NCBI GenBank assembly: GCA_003820635.1
Contig: RPOS01000233.1
Coordinates: 1 to 11,995, forward strand
Direction of reading: 5' to 3'
Length of the DNA: 11,995 nt
From: Verrucomicrobiaceae bacterium
Lineage (GTDB): Bacteria > Verrucomicrobiota > Verrucomicrobiae > Verrucomicrobiales > Akkermansiaceae
Below, piece after piece: positions 6,157 through 11,957 of this stretch. Positions within the stretch are counted from its first letter, which is position 1. Each line of letters starts with the position of its first letter. The position numbers and the translations under genes are program-made. Under the pieces are notes generated by a model that was not told the origin of the DNA, made no database searches, and worked only from the letters and a program-made list of their open reading frames with translations.

Positions 6157-7173
6157 TCAGAGACTACTGTCTTCACCAGTCATGGGATCACGGGAAGGCA
6201 ATGCTTTCACATCGACTGCATCCGTGGTGCGGGTGACGGGAAGAATCTCGACACCTTGCTTGATCCCATAGGCACCGCCAAGCTTCTCAGCATCTTGCCG
6301 TGCGTGTTGGTTGATGTAATCACCAAACATCTCCTGGTACTTCCAGGTTGATTCCCGATCTTCATCAGGAATAGACATGCGGCTCAGCGATTCGACGGCG
6401 GTGTCTTGATCGACATAATCAGGGATGTCAAAAGATTCAATTGCGCAGATTTCAACGTTGTTGGCGCCACGCATTTCATTGGCAAGTACCGGAGCAAATA
6501 CGGTAGTGGCGTAGAACTTTTCATTGAAAGCCAGAGGTACTTCAGAGTCCAGTGCCTTGCTCAGGCACTTGGACATTTCCTTTTCATACATCTTGACTTT
6601 GTCGGACACATCGGTGCCATTCAATCCTTTCAGGGTAAGAACCATGGGGATCTTGTGAGCACGCTTGTTCTCCTGAGTCAGAATGTAGATCAGGTACTTG
6701 GTACGCACGCTGTACTTGCGCTTGTACATTTCACCTTTACTGTTGGCAAGATCGGCTGCAATCTTGTCAGCATCAAACAACTCTTTGACATCTGGGTTAT
6801 CAAAGGTGCCAATCGTCTGACGCATCCCTGTGGTTTCTTCAACCATCAGAGGAGAGCGCAGCAGGATTTGAATACGTGGCTCAGTAAAGTTCAGGCCTTC
6901 CTCGATGGAGGTGTTAGGCGCCATACCAAATGTTTGCTTGTAATCCCAGATGACAGAGCCTTTGACAAACTGATCTTCAGTTGCCAGCCATCCACATGTA
7001 TCCAGATCGGATTTACGTACAAACCAACCGCGTACTTTTGATTTGTTTAGGGGTTGAATTGTGACAAGGTTCTGGTAGCCAGATACAAATTCTTTGGACT
7101 GGAACATCCGGAAGGAGTCGAGCCCACGGGTTGCAAGCGCAGAAGTTTTCTTGGTAGCCATGGAAGAGGTCAT
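6157..7173 (-). CDS. Conserved phage protein, possibly replication or recombination related
   Basis: A 338-residue protein from ATG 7173. ATG 7161 (MATKKTSA) and ATG 7230 (357 residues, with GAGG 4 bases upstream and a stop-start overlap with the previous gene) are alternatives. 7173 is preferred because the stretch between 7230 and 7173 contains a copy of the repeated element, which in the other two cases is leader. The protein is soluble and mixed alpha/beta: an N-terminal GWFVRKSDLDTCGW region, a central beta-rich part (EPRIQILLRSPLMVEE), and a long C-terminal region ending in an acidic/proline tail. It may resemble the cyanobacterial DUF5895 type of protein; I am not sure. Being one gene beyond the SSB suggests a role in DNA metabolism. 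Confidence 0.7.
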   Translation of the reverse strand: MTSSMATKKTSALATRGLDSFRMFQSKEFVSGYQNLVTIQPLNKSKVRGWFVRKSDLDTCGWLATEDQFVKGSVIWDYKQTFGMAPNTSIEEGLNFTEPRIQILLRSPLMVEETTGMRQTIGTFDNPDVKELFDADKIAADLANSKGEMYKRKYSVRTKYLIYILTQENKRAHKIPMVLTLKGLNGTDVSDKVKMYEKEMSKCLSKALDSEVPLAFNEKFYATTVFAPVLANEMRGANNVEICAIESFDIPDYVDQDTAVESLSRMSIPDEDRESTWKYQEMFGDYINQHARQDAEKLGGAYGIKQGVEILPVTRTTDAVDVKALPSRDPMTGEDSSL

Positions 7174-7197
7174 GATGGGTTCGTAGTCAGGGGTGGA

Positions 7198-7222
7198 CAG
7201 TTTAACGTCATGCCCAGGACGT
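7198..7222 (-). promoter_or_regulatory. Repeated leader element, copy 2
   Basis: On the minus strand it reads ACGTCCTGG, G, then CATGACGTTAAACTG, with the inverted repeat ACGTC-N8-GACGT. It differs from copy 3 at two of 25 positions and shares GACGTTAAACTG exactly with copy 1. It ends 24 bases before ATG 7173. If translation starts at 7230 instead, the element lies within the first codons of the gene. Confidence 0.6.
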
Positions 7223-7226
7223 GGCA

Positions 7227-7469
7227 TCATTCTGCCTCAGGCTTGCACCTTTCCATTCCGCATGTTGCAGTAGTTAACAAACTAAAGTAATCATCGGACA
7301 TTTCCTTCATGGTTTCAAAGATACTGTCTTCCATGTATCCACACCCCTTGAGGAAATCAATCATGTGTTGGATAACTCGGTCAGCAAGAATCTCTTTGAA
7401 TTCATGCAGAACTTTGGTGTCTTCATCTTCGTAAAGAAGAGTGAATTGATCGTGAGTTGATTCAATCAT
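7227..7469 (-). CDS. 80-residue acidic protein behind SSB
   Basis: ATG 7469 overlaps the SSB stop as TGATG, so the two are very probably co-translated. The protein is acidic and helical, with several Met and Phe and three cysteines (KGCGY, TATCGMERC). No membrane segment or known motif is seen. Its stop (7227) overlaps the possible upstream ATG of the next gene. A role tied to SSB, such as a partner or modulator, is inferred only from coupling. Confidence 0.7.
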   Translation of the reverse strand: MIESTHDQFTLLYEDEDTKVLHEFKEILADRVIQHMIDFLKGCGYMEDSIFETMKEMSDDYFSLLTTATCGMERCKPEAE

Positions 7470-8284
7470 CAGAAGGGAACTTCTTCGAGGTCAGGTGCAT
7501 TGCCATAGTGACCAGGCAGATCAGGCAGGCCACCACCAGAGGCAGCAGTCCATGGATCACCAGCCTCTTCAGCAGTACGGCCGCCCCACAGAGGAGCAAC
7601 CTTGTCTGAGCTAGCCACAACAGTCTGAGGCTTGATGGATGGGGCAGCAGTATCCCCTGACACCTTTGGTGCCAGTGTCATGGATACCAATTGGATCTTG
7701 GAAACAGAACGCCGTTGGTTGCTTTCTTTATCCTGCCAAGAATCTGTAACCAGACGACCATTGATCGTCAAGCCAGTTCCTTTGCGTGTAAAGTCAACAA
7801 GCAACTGTGCGTTATTCAGTTTGTCTTGGTGTGAATTGATGGCATAGAAGTTGAATAGATCAGCTTGATTGCGACCAGTATTAACAGACAACGTCTGGTT
7901 ACAGATCATCAAGCCCTCTGCTGTTGTCTTGAATGCCCGTGGATCATCCTGCTGGATGTCTTTGACACAACGCCCACTCAAGATGATAGTGTTAAGAATC
8001 GGAAATGATTCAGTCACTGGAGTGATCACACCACCATGCAGTGAATGCGTACGTGACTCAAGGTCATACCGTAGCTTGGCACCATGGATATAGATCAGAG
8101 AGTTCTTTGCAGTGCGTGCAAAACGCTCTGAGTTTTTGCCGTAGACGTTGAGTTCAATTGCAGTAGGTGCTTTGTTACCCACAGGCGGCAACAAAACATT
8201 GCACCTCAAAGCATATGAGGTCGCAGAGATAGAAACCTCGCGGGGTTCCTCGGTGGTTTGAGCACAAACAAAAGCTTGGTTCAT
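7469..8284 (-). CDS. ssb: Single-stranded DNA-binding protein, two OB folds
   Basis: 271 residues. Residues about 96-205 follow the bacterial SSB pattern: L-N-T-I-I-L-S-G-R at the first strand, a central FNFYAINS strand, then KGTGLTINGRLVTDSWQDK, matching the familiar KGSxVYVEGRLxTRSWxDK block. Residues about 1-95 show a second, diverged OB-like pattern (IELNVYG ... NSLIYIHGAKLRY). A Gly/Pro-rich linker (206-262) leads to the acidic tip DLEEVPF, equivalent to the DDDIPF tail that recruits partner proteins. It would coat ssDNA during phage replication and recombination next to the polymerase. At 271 residues it is longer than the usual 150-180, consistent with two OB folds. The upstream repeated element ends 26 bases before its ATG. 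Confidence 0.88.
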   Translation of the reverse strand: MNQAFVCAQTTEEPREVSISATSYALRCNVLLPPVGNKAPTAIELNVYGKNSERFARTAKNSLIYIHGAKLRYDLESRTHSLHGGVITPVTESFPILNTIILSGRCVKDIQQDDPRAFKTTAEGLMICNQTLSVNTGRNQADLFNFYAINSHQDKLNNAQLLVDFTRKGTGLTINGRLVTDSWQDKESNQRRSVSKIQLVSMTLAPKVSGDTAAPSIKPQTVVASSDKVAPLWGGRTAEEAGDPWTAASGGGLPDLPGHYGNAPDLEEVPF

Positions 8285-8310
8285 GTGATTCCAGAAGGTT
8301 GTGTGAGAGG

Positions 8311-8337
8311 CAGTTTAACGTCTTACCTCAAGGACGA
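8311..8337 (-). promoter_or_regulatory. Repeated leader element, copy 1 (before ssb)
   Basis: On the minus strand it reads TCGTCCTTG, AGG, then TAAGACGTTAAACTG. It keeps GACGTTAAACTG exactly and CGTCCT, with two extra bases in the middle, and CGTC...GACG can pair. It begins inside the last codons of the zinc-ribbon gene, whose TAA stop lies in it, and ends 26 bases before the ssb ATG. Confidence 0.55.
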
Positions 8338-8583
8338 GACATTGGGTGGATTGTCTATTTTAACTAATTGACCCTTTCGATCCCAACAGCTATTACAATC
8401 AGGACACTGATAATGATTGACACAGTCAGTCCCCAAATACTCCACACCAACAACACGGCTAAAAAACTTTTGAGTAGAAGAATAATAGCCTTTATCTATA
8501 GACTCTTGAGGAATGTAGGAATGAATCCAGCTAACCTCGCAGATAGGACACTGCTCAACTTGAGTGATGTCAACGTAGTCCAT
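8323..8583 (-). CDS. Small zinc-ribbon protein
   Basis: 86 residues; ATG 8583 overlaps the polymerase stop by one base (TGATG), indicating coupled translation. Cys12-Pro-Ile-Cys15 and Cys60-Pro-Asp-Cys63 form two CPxC knuckles about 45 residues apart, the usual zinc-ribbon layout, with extra cysteines at 54 and 66. Aromatic residues follow each knuckle (SWI, CWDR). Such phage proteins bind zinc and often contact nucleic acid or RNA polymerase; here neither is shown. The end of the gene contains the repeated element that precedes ssb. Confidence 0.75.
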   Translation of the reverse strand: MDYVDITQVEQCPICEVSWIHSYIPQESIDKGYYSSTQKFFSRVVGVEYLGTDCVNHYQCPDCNSCWDRKGQLVKIDNPPNVSSLR

Positions 8584-10448
8584 CAGTGCGTTTGAGACCA
8601 GTCGGATCCTACTCGAGAGTCGCCTTCAATATTGCAACGGAACCCAAAGAATTCCTGTGCCTGCGGGAAAGCTTTCATGGCCTGCTCCCTAATGGCGTCG
8701 GTGTACTGGGGCTTACATGCTAGCTGGACTTCGTCATGGACCATCAGCAGTTGCTGCCAGTCATGATCGTACTCCAAGCCAAGGTTTGTTTTGATGTTGT
8801 TGTGAATGTTAATCACAACTTGCTTCATGAGGATTGCACCTGCTGATTGCAACAACACATTCAATCCTTTGAAAGCAGAACGACAGTACAACTGACGACG
8901 ATCAAGGCCAATCAAATAACCACGCAAGCCAATTGTCTTATCAATTTCATACTTCAATGATTTCAATGCTGGAACACCACGCATAAAACCATCGATAGCG
9001 TTACGCCCAAGCATGCGCAACTCATCTTCATCCTTAAGATTTGGATCAATGATGGAGCCTGCCTTTACAGAGCCACACCCATAGAGCATGCCATAGAGCA
9101 AACGCTTGCTGATGTCCCTGGTCTCTACACCAAATTGTTTTTGGTTGTAGGTGTGGATGTCAACTGTTTCATCGGTCACTAGCCTTGCATAATCACCGTT
9201 ATCCCAAAGGGCAAGGTATCCAGCAAGGCAGCGTAACTCAAGTGCCTTAGCGTCAACGCCAATGAGATCCCACCCGTCAGGAGGAATGAATAAACTTCGA
9301 CACTCCTTTCCATAAGGGGAGTAACCTGCCGGGACCTGACCCATATTTGGATTGCGGTGTGAACAGCGCCCAGTAATGCAACCGTTAGTAGTAACATCAC
9401 CGTGGATACAACCGGTGTCGTTGTTATAGAGTTTGATCCAAGCATTGTTACCATCAGCGATTTGACCAAGACGTTTCTTGATCAACATATATTCAGCCAG
9501 CGGTTTAGCTTCTGGATACGGAAGCTTTTCTAATACATCATCATCGAGAACTGGATTGCCTTTCTCAGTTGTTTTGTCTGCAGTCCATCCATACTTTTTG
9601 TACAGGCGATCAACAATCTGTTGACGTGAACCTGGGTTGAACTCTTCATAATTGACTTTTACAAATGGTTCTCCTTTGACATAGCCCCGACTCTTGTTGT
9701 TTACTTTTGGAATGAATGTTGACTCATGTTTGATGGGTGGAAAGATTTCCTTCAGGTGTGATACAAGTTCTGCTTCCTTTGCTCGGAAGCTATCCACCAA
9801 ATCAAAAGCAGCATCCAAATCGAAAGGAACACCTGATCGAATTTGTTTGTTAATCGCCAAAGCAAAGTCATGCTCCAAGAGAAGGGACGATGCTTCATAA
9901 TTTTGCGTGGCGATAAGCTGCCAAAGATTGAAGGTGACCACCACGTCTTGGACGCAGTACTTGAGCATCTCCTCTGAGTATTCAGTGAAGTCTTTGAAGT
10001 CAAGCTTGTGGCTGGCCAAGCGCCATCCCCATGTCTTAAGCGATGCGGATCCACGGTTCTTCTTTGGAACCTGCGGATATTGTTCAATGTCAAGCTCATA
10101 GAGAACCTCTTTGGGCCAAATCAAACGAGTACAGATGAGTGTGTCAATGATGCGTGCGTTGATTTCAATGTCTGGATACAACTTCTTTAAGACGGGTACG
10201 TCATAAAAGCAGATGTTGTGGCCAATAAGAACATCAGCACTACGCAGATACTCAAGAGCAGAGTCAATGTCGCCAGGACCAAAAGACAAAGTGCTTTGGC
10301 CGTTGATGTCATAGATGACAATGCAGTGAACCTTGGAAGCCTTGTCATAAAGTCCGTCGGTCTCCACATCAAAGACGTACCATTTCTCATTTGCGGAAGC
10401 GGGCTTCATCGCAAACGCTGAGTTCTTCACGGGCAAGGCTGCGGTCAT
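8583..10448 (-). CDS. T7-like family A DNA polymerase with 3'-5' exonuclease
   Basis: A 621-residue replicative polymerase. Exonuclease residues are intact: Asp27 and Glu29 (FDVET), Asp83 in GHN...YDVP, and Asp168 in YCVQDVVVT, the last nearly identical to T7 gp5. Polymerase motifs: A with Asp399 and Glu404 (VDAKALELR), B with Arg444, Lys448 and Tyr452 (RDISKRLLYG), C with His571-Asp572-Glu573. Tyr452 corresponds to T7 Tyr526. The segment matching the T7 thioredoxin-binding insertion, between about residues 239 and 268, is roughly half as long as in T7, which explains much of the shorter length (T7 704). ATG 10409 is a possible later start (608 residues), still ahead of the exonuclease. It overlaps the small gene upstream and the zinc-ribbon gene downstream. 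Confidence 0.95.
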   Translation of the reverse strand: MTAALPVKNSAFAMKPASANEKWYVFDVETDGLYDKASKVHCIVIYDINGQSTLSFGPGDIDSALEYLRSADVLIGHNICFYDVPVLKKLYPDIEINARIIDTLICTRLIWPKEVLYELDIEQYPQVPKKNRGSASLKTWGWRLASHKLDFKDFTEYSEEMLKYCVQDVVVTFNLWQLIATQNYEASSLLLEHDFALAINKQIRSGVPFDLDAAFDLVDSFRAKEAELVSHLKEIFPPIKHESTFIPKVNNKSRGYVKGEPFVKVNYEEFNPGSRQQIVDRLYKKYGWTADKTTEKGNPVLDDDVLEKLPYPEAKPLAEYMLIKKRLGQIADGNNAWIKLYNNDTGCIHGDVTTNGCITGRCSHRNPNMGQVPAGYSPYGKECRSLFIPPDGWDLIGVDAKALELRCLAGYLALWDNGDYARLVTDETVDIHTYNQKQFGVETRDISKRLLYGMLYGCGSVKAGSIIDPNLKDEDELRMLGRNAIDGFMRGVPALKSLKYEIDKTIGLRGYLIGLDRRQLYCRSAFKGLNVLLQSAGAILMKQVVINIHNNIKTNLGLEYDHDWQQLLMVHDEVQLACKPQYTDAIREQAMKAFPQAQEFFGFRCNIEGDSRVGSDWSQTH

Positions 10449-10620
10449 TTTTGTTAATCCACGTCAAGATCTGCTGAGCACCAGCCCGGTATGGATGGGA
10501 GAAGATCTTGTTCAGAGCTACCTCTGAATCTAGCGGAATTAACTGAAATTCATTGGATGTTTTACAAGCTGTGATGGCAAATGGGCGGCTATCTTTCCAG
10601 GTAGCAATGACGTACGACAT
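10387..10620 (-). CDS. 77-residue hypothetical protein overlapping the polymerase start
   Basis: ATG 10620 follows directly on the T-tract of the hairpin 10621-10664. The protein is soluble and mixed alpha/beta (MSYVIATW..., then a helix around YRAGAQQILTWINK), and its last 20 residues are encoded in the same DNA as the polymerase N-terminus (62 bases of overlap), so the polymerase is probably translated by coupling. I do not recognise the family. Confidence 0.65.
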   Translation of the reverse strand: MSYVIATWKDSRPFAITACKTSNEFQLIPLDSEVALNKIFSHPYRAGAQQILTWINKNDRSLAREELSVCDEARFRK

Positions 10621-10664
10621 AAAAGGATGAAAGACGGACAGATACTATCCGATCTTTCATCCTT
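10621..10664 (-). terminator. Strong hairpin between the GP88-like gene and the 77-residue gene
   Basis: AAGGATGAAAGA (10623-10634) and TCTTTCATCCTT (10653-10664) are perfect complements, extended inward by CGGA/TCCG with one bulged base and a 9-base loop. On the minus strand the stem ends in TTTT and the next three bases are the ATG at 10620. It begins 11 bases after the stop of the upstream gene. It fits a Rho-independent terminator, or a processing hairpin given the short T-tract. Confidence 0.75.
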
Positions 10665-10675
10665 GTCAAGACATT

Positions 10676-11443
10676 TCAGATTGTCTTCTGATTTGACTTG
10701 CCATACCCGACAAAGCCGCCTTCCTTCTTGCGTTGAGTCAGTGCCTTCATGGCATCAGATCCAGCACGTTGGCTGCCATGCACCAAGAGTGCGAACGGTT
10801 TGTCGCCTAAGCAATGGCTGTCGTCATGATCGATCTCAAGACCCAGCTCCTCCGCTTGCTGTTCTGTGTAGACAACATAGGCAATGCGCTGGAACACATC
10901 ACCGTACTTAGGTAGCAAGTAATCGAGCGTCCCACCGTGAGATGCAGTGAGATAAAAGTTGGATGGGATCTGGTCACGCAGGTTATACCACATGCCAAGG
11001 GACTTGGTATAGGCATAGAAGGTTTGCTTGGGACGCTGTGCCGCAGCCATCAGCCAAGCCCGCATGTAGTTCTCAGTCCAGAAGTCACCAGACTCGTGGA
11101 CGCGCACCAGTTCTTTCGGTGCTTGCATCGTGAGTGACAGGTCGATCAGGTCACGGAGCAGCACGGCTTGGCTGCCATTGGAGTGGATGACCTCACGAAT
11201 GAGATCCCAATTGTGCCATCGTGCCGCACGAACGTTGGGCCGCACCTCTGCCATGGCGGCAAAGCAGCGGAACTCATCTGCCTCTGTGCCCGTGTACTGT
11301 GGCAGGTCAGTAATGAGTCCGGTGACACGGTCAGCAAATGTCTTGCACACACCAGCGTGTGGACATGAGTGGCCAGCAGGCAGCGAAAAGATCAAACGGT
11401 TCTTGAGCTTGCCGTTGCCGTTGGAAAATTTGAGGAGTTGCAT
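10676..11443 (-). CDS. GP88-like phage protein
   Basis: 255 residues from ATG 11443; upstream in-frame codons to 11545 are not needed because MQLLKFSNGNGKL looks like the natural family start. Visible blocks are SLPAGHSCPHAGVC (Cys27, Cys33), FRCFAA (Cys60), VRVHESGDFW (112-122), FYAYTK (142-147), LTASHGG (165-171) and DHDDSH (205-210). These match, from memory, the GP88 family named after mycobacteriophage gene 88 and widespread in phages and plasmids, with no established function. The three conserved cysteines could bind metal or an Fe-S cluster; that is inference. It is the first gene of the polymerase run and is separated from it by the hairpin at 10621-10664. Confidence 0.8.
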   Translation of the reverse strand: MQLLKFSNGNGKLKNRLIFSLPAGHSCPHAGVCKTFADRVTGLITDLPQYTGTEADEFRCFAAMAEVRPNVRAARWHNWDLIREVIHSNGSQAVLLRDLIDLSLTMQAPKELVRVHESGDFWTENYMRAWLMAAAQRPKQTFYAYTKSLGMWYNLRDQIPSNFYLTASHGGTLDYLLPKYGDVFQRIAYVVYTEQQAEELGLEIDHDDSHCLGDKPFALLVHGSQRAGSDAMKALTQRKKEGGFVGYGKSNQKTI

Positions 11444-11478
11444 TGGAGTTGAATGTGGTTGATAAGCTGGACTAATGA

Positions 11479-11754
11479 ATGAGTTTAGGGACATCTCAGG
11501 TCCGTATTCCCATACGGGAAATTTACCGGATCCCCTGTGGCGCAACGGATCCGGTGCTACGATTCGTTCGTAGTTTTTCAGGAGTCACTAGGCATTCCGT
11601 CGCCGGTGGACGGCGGGCAGGTCAGTACAAGAGAGTACTCACCATCCACCACACCAACCGCTTCAAACAGATTCAGAAAAACAAACGACTGAACCGTTGC
11701 GGCTCATCTGATTTGTCGTCTGGGTCTAGTCCTTCTGTGGAATTTACAGGTTGA
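11479..11754 (+). CDS. Doubtful small basic protein
   Basis: A 91-codon frame from ATG 11479, divergent from the GP88-like gene 35 bases away. It encodes a basic protein (RHSVAGGRRAGQYKRV, HHTNRFKQIQKNKR). It crosses the inverted repeats and the terminator-like hairpin, uses many rarer codons (AGG, ATA, CTA, CGG) and overlaps the last 82 bases of the convergent 94-residue gene. Either the frame is coincidental or the hairpins are; the structured-RNA reading is slightly preferred. Confidence 0.25.
   Translation: MSLGTSQVRIPIREIYRIPCGATDPVLRFVRSFSGVTRHSVAGGRRAGQYKRVLTIHHTNRFKQIQKNKRLNRCGSSDLSSGSSPSVEFTG
11525..11555. repeat. 9-bp perfect inverted repeat
   Basis: ACCGGATCC (11525-11533) and GGATCCGGT (11547-11555) flank a 13-base loop. 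Both arms contain a GGATCC palindrome. It lies directly beside the next hairpin (11557-11573), so the two could stack in an RNA. Confidence 0.7.
11557..11578 (+). terminator. Plus-strand terminator-like hairpin
   Basis: CTACGA and TCGTAG pair around the loop TTCGT and are followed by five T (11574-11578). The layout is a small Rho-independent terminator for plus-strand transcription. No established plus-strand gene ends here, so it would terminate either a small RNA from the preceding hundred bases or spurious antisense transcription. Confidence 0.45.
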
Positions 11755-11957
11755 TACGGTGGCATTAAGTCACCTTGCTCATCAATAATTCCAGCATCCT
11801 GAAGAAACTTCCTTGCCTCTTCAGGATCTTTATACTTTTCAATTAAGTTTTTAATTTGTTGAGAACACAGCTTCTCCGATGACGGGGAACTGTTCACAGA
11901 AGATGGTTTTGATTTGTTCTGCAATTTGTCGGTGTTCGAGTTGGGTTCCTGGGCCAT
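11673..11957 (-). CDS. Hydrophilic small protein, possibly N-terminally incomplete
   Basis: 94 residues from ATG 11957. The first 30 residues are a Ser/Asn/Lys-rich disordered stretch, followed by a helix (QIKNLIEKYKDPEEARKFLQDAGI) and IDEQGDLMPPYQP. The AGI-DE-G-L-PPY pattern is one I recall from the ends of unnamed cyanobacterial and cyanophage proteins. No ribosome site precedes ATG 11957, and the frame stays open to the window edge with a helix-like QFIDQCRLIVQN, so the true gene may start beyond 11995. It ends beside the structured region 11444-11672. Confidence 0.6.
   Translation of the reverse strand: MAQEPNSNTDKLQNKSKPSSVNSSPSSEKLCSQQIKNLIEKYKDPEEARKFLQDAGIIDEQGDLMPPYQPVNSTEGLDPDDKSDEPQRFSRLFF

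Larger units (their letters stand above)
11444..11672. other. Structured intergenic region with five inverted repeats
   Basis: This 229-base stretch separates the GP88-like start from the next minus-strand gene. It holds five perfect inverted repeats: CCGTAT/ATACGG (11502-11517), ACCGGATCC/GGATCCGGT (11525-11555), CTACGA/TCGTAG (11557-11573, followed by five T), CGCCG/CGGCG (11601-11615) and AGTAC/GTACT (11624-11639). On the minus strand it would be a long leader of the GP88-like gene; on the plus strand it could be a short RNA ending near 11578. A plus-strand open frame also crosses it. No known riboswitch or tRNA pattern was matched. Confidence 0.5.

Noticed and set aside
6406..7041. A 211-codon plus-strand open frame
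   Set aside because: It lies entirely antisense to the 338-residue gene, has no ribosome site or neighbours in frame, and reads as cysteine/histidine-rich shadow sequence.
3836..8337. CRISPR array or transposon ends for the three repeats
   Set aside because: The copies are kilobases apart, in the same orientation, one per gene leader, without spacers, target duplications or a transposase.
11534..11600. tRNA-like stretch (GTGGCGCAACGGAT, then a CTACG/CGTAG stem with a 7-base loop reading TCG as anticodon)
   Set aside because: The D-arm resemblance is partial, position 37 would be T, no T-arm with GGTTCGAAT-like sequence follows, and no acceptor stem closes.
11444..11672. Known riboswitch or ribozyme (glnA/downstream-peptide, twister, hammerhead, group I intron core)
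   Set aside because: GACGGAATGCC recalls the glnA-type consensus only loosely, and none of the conserved cores could be completed by eye.
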